Assembly (NCBI GenBank): GCA_016938655.1
Contig: JAFGUG010000011.1
Location: 124,001 to 188,000, forward strand
Source: Thiotrichales bacterium
GTDB taxonomy: Bacteria > Pseudomonadota > Gammaproteobacteria > Thiomicrospirales > Thiomicrospiraceae
Direction: 5' to 3'
DNA length: 64,000 bases
Below are positions 35,462 to 44,478 of the stretch, piece after piece. The notes below the pieces were generated by a model that searched no databases, was not told where the DNA came from, and worked only from the letters and a program-made list of their open reading frames with translations. Within the stretch, counting starts at the first letter, position 1. Every line of letters begins with the position of its first letter. Both the position numbers and the translations under genes were made by a program.

Positions 35462-36040
35462 TTACGATTCTGTGCTACGAGCCTGGTTTGCTTGCTCAAT
35501 CTCTTTGGCTTGAATAAAGTAGACTAGCTTGCGACGGTCTTCTTCTGGTAAAGATTGGAACTGTAAAGACACTCGGTATGCATCGTCGTCTTTGCTTAAG
35601 GCGGCTGAACTGATAATGTCGCATCGAACTAAGATGGGTTTTTCACTGGAGATGGGATGAATCAGTAAATCCATTTTATTGCGCGTATCTACGTGTTCAT
35701 TGACCACAAAAGAGATGCCGCCACCGCTAAGGTTTACAAGGCGTTGAGGGATGGCACGGGTCAGTTGATCGGCATCAATGGTTTGCATCATAAAATTGAG
35801 TTTGCTGTTCATCGCACTTAATGCAGAAGCCAGTAAACTACTTTTAACGTTTATTTGACTGATCACTTCACTAATCTGATCATCCAGTTCGTTAAGGTCT
35901 TTCATGAAGTAGTCTTCGATGTACTTAGAGTCAGGATGGCTGGGCAGCACGTCCGTGTCTAGTGTTTCGTGCGATACAATTCTGAAACTGCATGGCATCA
36001 TGACATCAATTCTATAAAACAAACGTTTATCGTTTTTCAT
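35462..36040 (-). CDS. PilZ-domain c-di-GMP binding protein
   Basis: A 192-residue protein starting with KNDKRLFYRIDVMMPCSF. This supplies the RxxxR motif of PilZ domains, and NLSGGGISF near residue 108 supplies the second (D/N)xSxxG motif. Between them lies an inserted helical region of ~80 residues, so the PilZ barrel is split in sequence or preceded by an extra N-terminal module. Located beside flgN-flgM-flgA, it is likely to couple the second messenger to flagellar function, as YcgR-type proteins do. The exact partner is unknown. Confidence 0.82.
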   Translation of the reverse strand: MKNDKRLFYRIDVMMPCSFRIVSHETLDTDVLPSHPDSKYIEDYFMKDLNELDDQISEVISQINVKSSLLASALSAMNSKLNFMMQTIDADQLTRAIPQRLVNLSGGGISFVVNEHVDTRNKMDLLIHPISSEKPILVRCDIISSAALSKDDDAYRVSLQFQSLPEEDRRKLVYFIQAKEIEQANQARSTES

Positions 36041-36204
36041 CTATTACTCACTTAAATCTTATTTCGAGCATGACCATTCAGTGAATGAATGATATGGATT
36101 CTGGTAGAAAAACTACAGAAGTATGTGAAATAGGTTAGCAGAATTTAGGCCAACTGTAACTATTAAAGGTGCGCTTTAATGAAGAAGGATTGGTGCTGAA
36201 GGGA

Positions 36205-36699
36205 TTAAGCTTTACCCAAGCTAGATTTGGATTTGTTTTGGGTGGTAACGCCAGATGCGCCATAAAGATTGGCATCTGCCTGTGTTTGGCCGGTTAATAT
36301 TTGCAGTGATACCTGATTAATATTTGTCAGAATTTGTATTGCCATCCCATTGGCCATGTTTAAGTCGTGGCATGACTGAGTAAGAGACATGGTTTTATCA
36401 ACTTGGTTTTGCAGGGTTGTTGAGATGTCAGAAAACATTTTTTTATCTGCCAGTTCAAAAAAATGCTCACTGATACTGTTTTTAGGCAAGTTATTGTTTA
36501 TTTCATTAACGAGAATATCAATTTTTTCAGTTACGAGGCTTTTTGTTTGGGTAGAGCTAGATAGGGCTGTTGCGTCGCTCTTTTTTAAAAGCGTGGATTC
36601 TGTTTCTAAAAGGGCTTGAAATTCAAGCAATAGCTGATTCAGCTCATCAATTTGTGAGGAAAATTGAGGAATGTCTAAACTGGCTAGTGCTTGCGTCAT
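36205..36699 (-). CDS. flgN: Flagellar export chaperone FlgN
   Basis: A 164-residue mostly helical protein encoded 5 bases after flgM. FlgN is the export chaperone for the hook-filament junction proteins FlgK and FlgL. The sequence shows the expected N-terminal helices (LNQLLLEFQALLETES) and a conserved C-terminal segment with NMANGMAIQILTNIN and QTQADANLYGASG, followed by a flexible tail. Sequence conservation in this family is low, so the call leans on the flgMN arrangement. The apparent absence of flgK from this cluster makes its client set of interest. Confidence 0.85.
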   Translation of the reverse strand: MTQALASLDIPQFSSQIDELNQLLLEFQALLETESTLLKKSDATALSSSTQTKSLVTEKIDILVNEINNNLPKNSISEHFFELADKKMFSDISTTLQNQVDKTMSLTQSCHDLNMANGMAIQILTNINQVSLQILTGQTQADANLYGASGVTTQNKSKSSLGKA

Positions 36700-36704
36700 T
36701 TAAT

Positions 36705-37013
36705 TTAGATTTTTGACAAAAATGATTCAGATTGCATGAATTTTTCTGCAATGTTCTGAGCATTCACTTGGTAAGATCCATCTGCAATGGCCGCTTTAAG
36801 AGTGGCAATGCGGTCAGAGTTGTCAATATTGACGTTTTCTGTTTTTTGCTCAAGATCACGAACCTGCGTTAAGGTGCCTGTTAAGGTCACTTTGTCTGTT
36901 GGTGCATTATCAACGCTTTGATTAGCGTCTTGTTTGCCACTTCGCTCTTGGGCACGAACCTGATCTGGCGCACGTCCAGATGTTACGTTGGCATTTAAAT
37001 TTTTAATATCCAT
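36705..37013 (-). CDS. flgM: Anti-sigma-28 factor FlgM
   Basis: A 102-residue protein that binds and inhibits the flagellar sigma factor FliA until the hook-basal body is complete, when FlgM is exported. The N-terminal half is disordered-looking and polar, as in the family. The C-terminal half holds the FliA-binding helices (NIDNSDRIATLKAAIADGSY and NAQNIAEKFMQSE). A very good FliA promoter lies just upstream (37076-37102 on the minus strand), giving the known negative feedback loop. Confidence 0.92.
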   Translation of the reverse strand: MDIKNLNANVTSGRAPDQVRAQERSGKQDANQSVDNAPTDKVTLTGTLTQVRDLEQKTENVNIDNSDRIATLKAAIADGSYQVNAQNIAEKFMQSESFLSKI

Positions 37014-37075
37014 AATCTTGGCCTCACACCATTAATGGTCGTTATTCTATCAATCTTTTCTGCTTTCTAACAAGG

Positions 37076-37102
37076 ATATCGGCAGCGATTGGATTCACTT
37101 TA
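37076..37102 (-). promoter_or_regulatory. Sigma-28 (FliA) promoter of flgMN
   Basis: On the minus strand TAAA (37102-37099) and GCCGATAT (37083-37076) are separated by exactly 15 bases, matching TAAA-N15-GCCGATAA at all but one base. It lies 63 bases before the flgM start. Confidence 0.85.
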
Positions 37103-37140
37103 ACTTTATTTCGTATTTTTTTACATTATTTTTTGACGCT

Positions 37141-37860
37141 TCATGGCACCATAACGGTGTTAGGAGCAATAACAATGCCTCTTATGGTTTTTTGAGAGGA
37201 AATGTTTTTAATATCAACTTGTTGGTTCTCGACACCATCTTCTAACGCAATGCCTCGAGCACTGATTTCAATTTGACCAATTTTAGTAATGATTCGCACC
37301 GGCTGCTTTTTAAAGACCCAGTAAGGGGGCTGTAAGTTGCGTAAGGTTAAAACAGTATTGGCAGAGATCGCTTTTTTAGCGCGCATACCAATTGCGGTAT
37401 CAATGGAAATGAGTGCGTCATTAGGAACACTTTTGAAGTGGATGTTCTCTAATGCAATATCTTCCTTTTTTATAACGGCCTGCTTGAGGATTCCTTGAGT
37501 AGAGACCACCACCGATAATTTACCATCGATATAAGCACTCACAAATGTTTGCCAACTCGGTTGAGGGCATTTTATGCCAATAGTCGTTCTGCCAGCTAGT
37601 TTAGACGGCGTTCGATCAATGAACTCAAGCGAAGCCTGGCAAGCAGGCAATTGGATTCGTGGGTTCAGTTTTTTAAGTTGGATCTGTGGTTCAATTAATT
37701 TTTGGTCAACTTTTTGCTTAAGGAATTCCATTGCTTCTGAATGCAGCACCTCAAGTGATTGATATTTTGAAGTGTCTGAGCTCGAATCACCAGCGTTTAA
37801 AACGCTGGATGTTAGGAGTAAAAAGAGGCCAAATAAGACCATGTTTATTCTATTAATCAT
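37141..37860 (-). CDS. flgA: Flagellar P-ring assembly chaperone FlgA
   Basis: A 239-residue periplasmic chaperone that helps FlgI form the P ring in peptidoglycan. It has a signal peptide (VLFGLFLLLTSSVLNAG), an N-terminal domain with PACQASLEF and TIGIKCPQPSWQTFVSAYI, and a C-terminal SAF domain ending NQQVDIKNISSQKTIRGIV, all typical of FlgA. It is read divergently from cheV. A possible sigma-70 promoter on the minus strand is TTGACA (37962-37957) with TTATTT (37939-37934). Confidence 0.93.
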   Translation of the reverse strand: MINRINMVLFGLFLLLTSSVLNAGDSSSDTSKYQSLEVLHSEAMEFLKQKVDQKLIEPQIQLKKLNPRIQLPACQASLEFIDRTPSKLAGRTTIGIKCPQPSWQTFVSAYIDGKLSVVVSTQGILKQAVIKKEDIALENIHFKSVPNDALISIDTAIGMRAKKAISANTVLTLRNLQPPYWVFKKQPVRIITKIGQIEISARGIALEDGVENQQVDIKNISSQKTIRGIVIAPNTVMVP

Positions 37861-38053
37861 AGGGGCAGTCTAACATGACTTTGTACAACTTTTTAAAGTC
37901 CTTGCGTTATAGTATCGACTCTAAAGTGTTTCAAAATAAGTGTGTCAGGCGTTAGGTGTCAATTTTTTGATCGTTCGTTTATAAAACGCTCGTTTTTGTC
38001 TTGTTAAAATGGCAAAAGCATCAGCACAACAATTGAGGATAAGGTGGGTAACC

Positions 38054-39010
38054 ATGTCTAGCTTTTTAAAAGGGGTTGACCAAAGAACGTCGCTTGCGGG
38101 TATGAACCGCATGGAACTGTTATTGTTTACAATTAAGGGTTCGCAGTTGTTTGGGATTAACGTGTTTAAAGTGCGAGAAGTGATTCGCACCCCACCCATT
38201 TCGCCAGTGCCAAAGTCTGATCCTCGCGTGGTTGGCGTTTCCGATATCCGAGGTAATACCATGCCGATGATTGATCTGGCAAAGGCTTTGGATTTAGAAC
38301 CGGTACCCGTTGAACGCTATTCGCAAACCTTAACCATCGTGACGGAATTTAATAGTTCGATTCAGGGCTTTTTGGTTGAAGACGTTGACCGAATTGTTCA
38401 CCTGCGCTGGGAAGATATTCTTGCGCCACCAGCCAGTTTACAAGGTGTCAATTATTTAACGGGCATTACCCGTGCGCGAGATCAGATTGTAGAAATAGTG
38501 GATGTTGAGAAGGTGTTGTCTGAGGTGTCTGGTATTTCTGAAGAACTTTCTGATGATTTAGCGGCCTCGGTTAAGCCGGTTTTAAATTCAGGTGATTATT
38601 TTGTGTTGGGTGCCGACGATTCAACGGTTGCTCGCAGCAAGTTAAAAGGGATTCTAGATAAGCTTGGACTGCGCAGTAAAATTGTAAACAATGGCAAAAT
38701 TGCACTTGATTTGTTAAAGAAAATGGCCGATGAAGCCGACGCGGGTATTGGTGAACCGGTAAGTGACCGCGTATTTATGGTGATTTCAGATATAGAGATG
38801 CCAGAGATGGATGGTTACACCTTAACCACCAGTATCCGTAAAGATGAGCGATTAAAAGATTTGTATGTGGTTTTAAACTCCTCTTTAAGTGGCGGTTTTA
38901 ATGACACTTTAACCGATAAGGTTGGCGCAAATAAATTCTTGTCTAAATGGCATGGTGACGAATTGGCTAAAGCGATTGTCGATCGAATTAATACCAGTGA
39001 CGAAGGTTAA
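38054..39010 (+). CDS. cheV: Chemotaxis coupling protein CheV
   Basis: A 318-residue protein with an N-terminal CheW-like coupling domain (LLLFTIKGSQLFGINVFKVR, then GVSDIRGNTMPMIDLAKAL) and a C-terminal response-regulator domain (phosphoacceptor Asp in MVISDIEMPEMDGYTL). It couples receptors to CheA and may tune sensitivity by phosphorylation. ATG 38054 is chosen because AAGGTGGG lies upstream and the family begins there; the longer frame from 38009 lacks support. cheR often follows cheV at the start of flgB-type clusters in related bacteria but is not present here. Confidence 0.95.
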   Translation: MSSFLKGVDQRTSLAGMNRMELLLFTIKGSQLFGINVFKVREVIRTPPISPVPKSDPRVVGVSDIRGNTMPMIDLAKALDLEPVPVERYSQTLTIVTEFNSSIQGFLVEDVDRIVHLRWEDILAPPASLQGVNYLTGITRARDQIVEIVDVEKVLSEVSGISEELSDDLAASVKPVLNSGDYFVLGADDSTVARSKLKGILDKLGLRSKIVNNGKIALDLLKKMADEADAGIGEPVSDRVFMVISDIEMPEMDGYTLTTSIRKDERLKDLYVVLNSSLSGGFNDTLTDKVGANKFLSKWHGDELAKAIVDRINTSDEG

Positions 39011-39082
39011 GCGTTTGTCATTAAAAGCGTGGTTATTTTATAAATGACTTGCAGTCGTTTCATAACGTTAGGTGAGGGTAAT

Positions 39083-40447
39083 ATGGTAACAACTTGGCAG
39101 CGTTTGGCTTGGATACTTGGTTTTGTTTTTGTTCATGCGGTGCAGGCAGAAAATAGTCAAAATACACCGGTTTTACTGGCTCAAGTTCCATCAAGCTGTG
39201 TAACCATTGATTGCCGCGTTCCGTCAGTCGCACCAAAACCAGCGACCCCTTTAAAAACCAATTTCCAAGAACCTGAGGTAGAAAACAACTGTATTACCGT
39301 TACCGGCACCGCCAGTTCAGAGAATGTTGATGAGGCGTTTGCGCGACAAATGGCGATTCGTAATGGCTTAAATTTTGCCAGTATCAATAATAATGTCACG
39401 GTATCTTCTGACCAATCCGTAGAAAATTATGAACTCACTCGAACCAATACCCGTTTTACGTCCAGTAGTAAGGTTGAGAGTTACAAAATTTTGAGTGAAG
39501 GCTTTGAGGAAGCTTATGATACTTATGGTGAGGAGAAGACGCGTCCACTGAATTATCAGGTAAAGATGGAAGTGTGTTTGACCGAAAACCCAATGGTGTG
39601 TGAGAACTTATCAGGCAATCACTACCAACCGCGTTTAGTGGTTGCCCCTCTAGTGGTGGCACATAATTACGAAACACGTGATATTTCTAATCTGATTCCC
39701 GGTTTCCAAACTGAATTGAACCGCCGTTTAATCGATTCCGATTATCGCAATTTAACCATGCTCAATCAATCAATTGGCATAGACACTCAGGCCACGATTT
39801 ATCCGAACACGTCTCCTGAACTGCTTAATCCAATTCGAGACCAAACGGGTGCCCAATATATGTTGATGACGGTGTTGCGTTCCGCTTCTGCACACACACA
39901 GCCCAGTTCTCTGACCAATCCCATCAACCCAATCAAACGTTTTTATAATTTACCGGTTGAGAATGACGCACGGTTTATTGAGCTGGATTGGTACTTGGTT
40001 GATTTAATGCAGCACACGGTTGTCCATCAACAGCGCCAAGGATTTGATATTAAAGGCGATGTTCGAGTGGGACGTGACCGACCTTTTGGAAGCAATGCCT
40101 TTTTTGCCACTGATACTGGCATGACGTTTCATGCGTTATTAACTACGCAAGTTCAACTGGTTGTGGAAGCATTAAAGTGTAAAGAGTTGAATACGCAAAT
40201 TATTGATGTGCGTGGTGAAGAGTATGTGCTTTATTTAAATGCGGCATCAGGGGCAAAAGTAGGGGACGAACTTGCCGTTTATGAACGCCGAGGTCGTCCT
40301 GTTCAGTTTCAGGGCATCGATTTAGGTGTGGATGAATTGCCCAGTGCCTTTCTTAAAATTAAACGTATTATGCCGCGCTTTGCCGTTGCTGAGTTAGTTG
40401 CTAAAAAGGGTGTAGTCCAAGTGGGCGATACCGTTAAAGCTTGGTAA
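39083..40447 (+). CDS. flgT: Flagellar H-ring protein FlgT
   Basis: A periplasmic protein of 454 residues with a signal peptide (LAWILGFVFVHAVQAEN). FlgT forms the inner part of the H ring around the polar flagellar basal body and stabilises LP-ring and stator assembly in Vibrio. The characteristic N-terminal domain is visible in ITVTGTASSENVDEAFARQM and AIRNGLNFASINNNVTVSSD. The middle domain has a TolB-N-like character, and the C-terminal domain ends GVVQVGDTVKAW. ATG 39083 follows GAGGG. Together with PomAB-type stators it points to a high-torque, probably sodium-driven motor. Confidence 0.9.
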   Translation: MVTTWQRLAWILGFVFVHAVQAENSQNTPVLLAQVPSSCVTIDCRVPSVAPKPATPLKTNFQEPEVENNCITVTGTASSENVDEAFARQMAIRNGLNFASINNNVTVSSDQSVENYELTRTNTRFTSSSKVESYKILSEGFEEAYDTYGEEKTRPLNYQVKMEVCLTENPMVCENLSGNHYQPRLVVAPLVVAHNYETRDISNLIPGFQTELNRRLIDSDYRNLTMLNQSIGIDTQATIYPNTSPELLNPIRDQTGAQYMLMTVLRSASAHTQPSSLTNPINPIKRFYNLPVENDARFIELDWYLVDLMQHTVVHQQRQGFDIKGDVRVGRDRPFGSNAFFATDTGMTFHALLTTQVQLVVEALKCKELNTQIIDVRGEEYVLYLNAASGAKVGDELAVYERRGRPVQFQGIDLGVDELPSAFLKIKRIMPRFAVAELVAKKGVVQVGDTVKAW

Positions 40448-40458
40448 ATGCCAAGCTT
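40437..40458 (+). other. Hairpin over the flgT stop codon
   Basis: AAGCTTGG and CCAAGCTT form a perfect 8-bp stem with a 6-base loop that spans the flgT stop codon. There is no T run, so it is not a clear terminator; it may protect the mRNA 3' end. Confidence 0.45.
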
Positions 40459-40621
40459 AAAGTTTCATGTAATTCGCATCTTTAGTGGTTACATTTCTGT
40501 TCAATCTTTTTCTTAATCTGATTCAGCCGTTTTATGCTCGATCACGATGTTTCGTCTTTTTCATCCACACTTGAATGAAGTTTCATTAATCTGACTCCCT
40601 TTTTATATTTGGTGAATCTGT

Positions 40622-40658
40622 GTTTTTAAAAGTCAGCAGGCCTGCTTGTTTTTAAAAG
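40622..40658. repeat. Palindrome element flanked by GTTTTTAAAAG direct repeats (upstream of flgB)
   Basis: GTTTTTAAAAG occurs on both sides of an exact AGCAGGCCTGCT (40635-40646). A related element lies upstream of flgI at 47010-47049. The flank is itself nearly symmetric, so it can be read as a direct or an inverted repeat. Confidence 0.85.
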
Positions 40659-40785
40659 AGCCATTCGTTTATTTAAATTAACCGTTAACAATCACCTCTG
40701 CCATCAAGGCAAAATTTGTACATATCGGCAGGTCTGTCAAAAACTTTAGTTAAAAACCCAATAAAACTTATATTAATTTTGTTAT

Positions 40786-40801
40786 TGGCATTTGAATTGC
40801 T
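40786..40801 (+). promoter_or_regulatory. Sigma-54 promoter of flgBCDE
   Basis: TGGCATTTGAATTGCT matches the -24/-12 pattern TGGCA-N6-TTGC(A/T), with 10 bases between the invariant GG and GC. The predicted start is near 40812, giving a leader of about 60 bases before flgB. Confidence 0.85.
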
Positions 40802-40871
40802 AAATACCAAGCATCGAAACAAAGGGTTAAAAACTGTCAACCTTTTGTCTGGTTTAACTGGGGAAGAGAAA

Positions 40872-41270
40872 ATGGGCGAATCAATTTTTGGTATTCATGA
40901 AAAAGCATTGCACGTTCGTACACAGCGTGGCGAAGTATTGGCTAATAATTTAGCCAATGCGGATACGCCAATGTATAAAGCGCGCGATATTGATTTTAGA
41001 AAAGCCATGGCCGATGCTCAAGATGAGTTGTCGACCTCCAAGCCGGATATGGTGACAACCAATTCTCGTCATATTGAAGGCTTTGCTGAGGCAACAACCG
41101 AAAATTATTTAAAGTATCGCATGCCAACGCAACCTGCACTGGATGGTAACACCGTTGAAACGCACATTGAAAAAGCCAAGTTTATGGAAAATGCCATGCA
41201 ACATGAAGTAACGTTAGAGTTTATTAATAGCAAAATCAGTGGAATTCGCGGCGCATTGCGTGGTGAATAG
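40872..41270 (+). CDS. flgB: Flagellar proximal rod protein FlgB
   Basis: A 132-residue rod subunit. It has the typical N-terminal motif RGEVLANNLANADTPMYKARDIDF, near residues 18-41, which begins the shared axial-protein family, and the C-terminal helix MENAMQHEVTLEFINSKISG. ATG 40872 follows GGGGAAGAG; the longer frame upstream is untranslated leader beyond a sigma-54 promoter. It is the first gene of the flgBCDE operon. Confidence 0.95.
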   Translation: MGESIFGIHEKALHVRTQRGEVLANNLANADTPMYKARDIDFRKAMADAQDELSTSKPDMVTTNSRHIEGFAEATTENYLKYRMPTQPALDGNTVETHIEKAKFMENAMQHEVTLEFINSKISGIRGALRGE

Positions 41271-41304
41271 ACGGCTTTAAGTTAAGGTTTTTAGGAGCAC
41301 TATT

Positions 41305-41715
41305 ATGTCGATGTTTACAATTTTAGATATTTCAGGAACGGCCATGCATGCCCAGACGGTGCGCTTAAACACCGTTGCTTCAAATATGGCGAATGCCGAT
41401 AGCATCAGTTCCAATAAAGACGAAACATACCGCTCTAAACAGCCAGTTTTTCAGACGATTTTGGATCAAACCACACTTGAGCCAAAAGGCGGTGTGCGTG
41501 TTAAAGAGATTGTTGAGAGTCAGGCGCCCTTAAAAATGGAATACAACCCTAACCACCCGATGGCAAATGAAGAAGGGTACATCTATCGCCCCAATGTCAA
41601 TGTGGTGGAGGAGATGGCGAACATGATGTCTGCATCGCGTTCATACGAAACCAATATTGAAGTCATGAATACCTCTAAGCAATTACTGCTTAGAACCATT
41701 CAGCTTGGTAAATAA
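41305..41715 (+). CDS. flgC: Flagellar proximal rod protein FlgC
   Basis: A 136-residue rod subunit. The N-terminal VRLNTVASNMANADSISSNK and the internal Tyr-rich YRSKQPVFQTIL are typical. The C-terminal motif is NVNVVEEMANMMSASRSYET. It begins after AGGAGC and lies 34 bases downstream of flgB in the same operon, with flgD 11 bases beyond. Confidence 0.95.
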   Translation: MSMFTILDISGTAMHAQTVRLNTVASNMANADSISSNKDETYRSKQPVFQTILDQTTLEPKGGVRVKEIVESQAPLKMEYNPNHPMANEEGYIYRPNVNVVEEMANMMSASRSYETNIEVMNTSKQLLLRTIQLGK

Positions 41716-41726
41716 GGAGACACCTC

Positions 41727-42419
41727 ATGGCAGATTTTTTCCCAGATATTACCACCGGTAATACCGACTATTTTGCTGCAATGCAGCAGAACACGAACCC
41801 AAAATCAAATGCACCGAGTCAGGCACTGGGTCAAGCTGAGTTCTTAATGCTGTTGACCACTCAAATGCAAAACCAGGATCCCTCTAAACCGATGGATCCA
41901 ACCAATTTTGTCTCCGATTTAACGGCGATGAGTCAACTTGAGTCGACCACGCAAATGAATGCGTCAATTGCGGCTATGACACAGGGTTTTCAGAGTTTGC
42001 AAACGCTGCAAGGCGCGACTTTAATCGGCAAAAATGTTCAGGTTTCAGGTGAGGTGTTTTCTCATGTTCAAGGCCAGGCTTCGCAATTAACGCTTAATGC
42101 AAATGAGCCTTTGAATGATGTGACTGTCGTGTTGTCTGATGAAAACGGCATTGTAAAAGAGATTAATGTCGGCACCATGCAATCCGGTGACAAGTTAGTT
42201 GATTGGAACGGTTTGGATAATTCGGATGTTGAGCGCCCAACTGGCGAGTATTCGATTACTGCTTACGGCACCGATGAAGATGGCAATTTACAAACAGTCG
42301 GAACGATTGTGCCTTCACGAGTTAATACAGTGGGTATTAACAGTGATGGCACCATAACACTCACATTGGCAACAGGCGAAAAAGTAGGCTTGGAAAGTGT
42401 GCGTGAAATTAGCGGTTAG
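41727..42419 (+). CDS. flgD: Hook assembly cap protein FlgD
   Basis: A 230-residue scaffold that caps the growing hook and is later removed. The conserved N-terminal segment is QAEFLMLLTTQMQNQDPSKP, followed by DPTNFVSDLTAMSQLESTTQMN. A FlgD tudor/Ig-like C-terminal region follows (DWNGLDNSDVERPTGEYSIT). It begins after AAGGAGACACC and is in the flgBCDE operon. Confidence 0.95.
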   Translation: MADFFPDITTGNTDYFAAMQQNTNPKSNAPSQALGQAEFLMLLTTQMQNQDPSKPMDPTNFVSDLTAMSQLESTTQMNASIAAMTQGFQSLQTLQGATLIGKNVQVSGEVFSHVQGQASQLTLNANEPLNDVTVVLSDENGIVKEINVGTMQSGDKLVDWNGLDNSDVERPTGEYSITAYGTDEDGNLQTVGTIVPSRVNTVGINSDGTITLTLATGEKVGLESVREISG

Positions 42420-42510
42420 CGGTGCGCTATACACAAGAAACACAGCAAAAAAATAGATAAATTTTAGGTTTATAACCGTGCTTTGTTAGAGCACAGATTA
42501 GGAGAAGATC

Positions 42511-44106
42511 ATGGGCGTAGCATATGATTTAAATGCCTTAAGTGGCATTAACGCAGCTTCAAACGGATTAGGCGTTATTTCAAATAACTTAGCGAACTCA
42601 CAAACGGTCGGCTTTAAAAGTTCGCGTGCCGAGTTTGCCGACATGTTCTCTGGGTCGCAAAACTCACCCGGTAACGGGGTACGAGTCGAAGCGGTCACGC
42701 AAGACTTTAACCAAGGAACCATTACGGGTACCGGTCGAGAGTTGGACATGGCGGTTGACGGAGAAGGCTTCTTTATCTTGGAAGATAAAACCGGAAAGTA
42801 CGACGCGGTTTACACGCGTAACGGTTCCTTTAAGTTGGATAAGGATGGGTTTTTAACCGATCAGACCGATAACAAAGTTCAAGGCTATCTATTAAACGCC
42901 GAGCTATCAACCGAAACCACCCCCGTTTTTGACACCACGCTGAGTTCGATTGATTTGGATGACGTTAACAAAAACCCACGTGCTACGGATGAGATGAACT
43001 TTGACATCAATCTTGATGGTCAGCAGGCCAATAATGTGGATCCAAATGCCATTGATACCAACGCCAGTGGCTCAGCACTGGATGAGGATTCGGTCGGTTT
43101 GGAAGCCAATCTTTATAAGTTAATTGATCCAGAAAACAACGGTGCTTATGACGGTTTTCCAGACTTTTCGACCAATAAAATTATTCACGATACATTAGGG
43201 GGCGAGCACCGTTTAACGGCTAACTTCTATAAGCGAGATGTGATTCCGGAAGGGGTTTCAACGGTAGACCAAGACGCTGATGGGAATACTGAGAAATACA
43301 CCTCTTGGATTGTGCAATACACCATGCAGGATTACAACGAAGACACGGCCACTTGGGTAACCAGTGGGCACCGTTTTGATCAAGCGGCATTTGCAGGTGG
43401 GGCATTGCCTGCCGTTGCTGTAACCCCAGAAGCGGGGCAAATTTTTGAACTGCGTTTTGATACTAACGGCGATTTAATTGACGTTCGCCAGCCGGATGAT
43501 GGTGCAGGTAACTATTCAACGGCCGTTGGTTTGGTGGGTGGCACCGATGATGATACCGATGCTGAGTTACCTTGGGTTTCTTTGGGTAAGCAAGCCGGTT
43601 TGGATTTTATGGTGGATTCGCCATTAACGGGCGCGTTTGACCCATTAGGTGATCCACTGGATGCGACGGTGTCGATTGCCATGAATTTTGATGATATGAC
43701 GCAGTTCTCGGGAACCTATAGTATTCGTGGTGTGACACAAAACGGTTACAAAGTTGGGGACTTGGTGGGCTTAACCACCGGTTTAGATGGCGTGATTCAA
43801 GCACGTTACTCAAATGGTCGCTCAATTCCAGTGGCACAGATAGCGTTAGCAAACTTTACCGATAAAAACGCCATGGAAAAACTGGGTGGACAAACCTATG
43901 CAGAGACCTTCTCATCAGGTACTCGTCAGTTAGGTGCGCCACAGTCAGTTGGTTTAGGAACCATTAACGCAGGGTCACTGGAGTATTCCAACGTCGATGT
44001 GGCGGGTGAGTTGGTGAACATGATTCAAACCCAAAGAACCTATCAGGCTTCTGCTCAGGTTATTTCTACCTCACAGACCTTAACGCAAACCATTCTAAAC
44101 TTATAA
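42511..44106 (+). CDS. flgE: Flagellar hook protein FlgE
   Basis: The hook subunit, 531 residues. The N-terminal axial motif is LSGINAASNGLGVISNNLAN followed by QTVGFKSSRAEFADMFSG. A long variable outer domain rich in Asp and Gly comes next, and the C-terminal helix ends SAQVISTSQTLTQTILNL. It is longer than the E. coli protein (about 400 residues) because of the variable domain (residues about 150-380). It begins after AGGAG and closes the operon, with a terminator at 44138-44161. Confidence 0.96.
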   Translation: MGVAYDLNALSGINAASNGLGVISNNLANSQTVGFKSSRAEFADMFSGSQNSPGNGVRVEAVTQDFNQGTITGTGRELDMAVDGEGFFILEDKTGKYDAVYTRNGSFKLDKDGFLTDQTDNKVQGYLLNAELSTETTPVFDTTLSSIDLDDVNKNPRATDEMNFDINLDGQQANNVDPNAIDTNASGSALDEDSVGLEANLYKLIDPENNGAYDGFPDFSTNKIIHDTLGGEHRLTANFYKRDVIPEGVSTVDQDADGNTEKYTSWIVQYTMQDYNEDTATWVTSGHRFDQAAFAGGALPAVAVTPEAGQIFELRFDTNGDLIDVRQPDDGAGNYSTAVGLVGGTDDDTDAELPWVSLGKQAGLDFMVDSPLTGAFDPLGDPLDATVSIAMNFDDMTQFSGTYSIRGVTQNGYKVGDLVGLTTGLDGVIQARYSNGRSIPVAQIALANFTDKNAMEKLGGQTYAETFSSGTRQLGAPQSVGLGTINAGSLEYSNVDVAGELVNMIQTQRTYQASAQVISTSQTLTQTILNL

Positions 44107-44137
44107 AATTTAATTAGATTTATCCTTTTCTGGTCTT

Positions 44138-44161
44138 GCCGGCAACTTTGCCGGCTTTTTT
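44138..44161 (+). terminator. Terminator of flgBCDE
   Basis: GCCGGC and GCCGGC pair around an AACTTT loop and are followed by six T residues. Confidence 0.88.
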
Positions 44162-44478
44162 GCCACCCGGCAATAACTTCCTATATAAGCTTATCGGCTG
44201 CTTTCTGAAACCTTTAGTTCTAAATATCTTTTTTTTGGCATAAACCCTGCTAAATACTTTTCGATAGTAAAAAAAGTGTCAAAACGCTAACACACAAGGA
44301 ATCGAAACTTTTCTATTGGCCACACAAAAATAAACAGGCCTGCTTCATTGAATAGTTTCAACATGGGTTAATGCTTCGCTTTTATTCATTGCTGTTTTTA
44401 AGCATTAATCCTTTTTTACCGAATTTTATAAATCAAAAGTTGAAGCCGAGATTTTAAGGTTTTAACAGGAGTGTTCAC
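44162..44478. other. Intergenic region before flgF
   Basis: A spacer of about 317 bases that holds the sigma-54 promoter at 44236-44251 and a near copy of the iterated palindrome (CAGGCCTG core at 44335-44342, AACAGGCCTGCTT). The latter lies in the transcribed leader of flgF. Confidence 0.7.
44236..44251 (+). promoter_or_regulatory. Sigma-54 promoter of flgFGH
   Basis: TGGCATAAACCCTGCT has the invariant GG and GC separated by 10 bases, as sigma-54 requires. It leads a long leader of roughly 215 bases to flgF. Confidence 0.78.

Larger units (their letters stand above)
40459..40871. other. Intergenic region before flgB
   Basis: A 413-base spacer containing the palindrome element at 40622-40658 and a sigma-54 promoter at 40786-40801, both listed separately. 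The open frame that begins upstream of flgB (40716-40871) is non-coding leader in this reading. Confidence 0.6.

Noticed and set aside
40622-40658. Insertion sequence with target-site duplication (direct GTTTTTAAAAG flanks)
   Set aside because: The interval between the flanks is only about 15 bases and contains no transposase or terminal repeats beyond the core palindrome.
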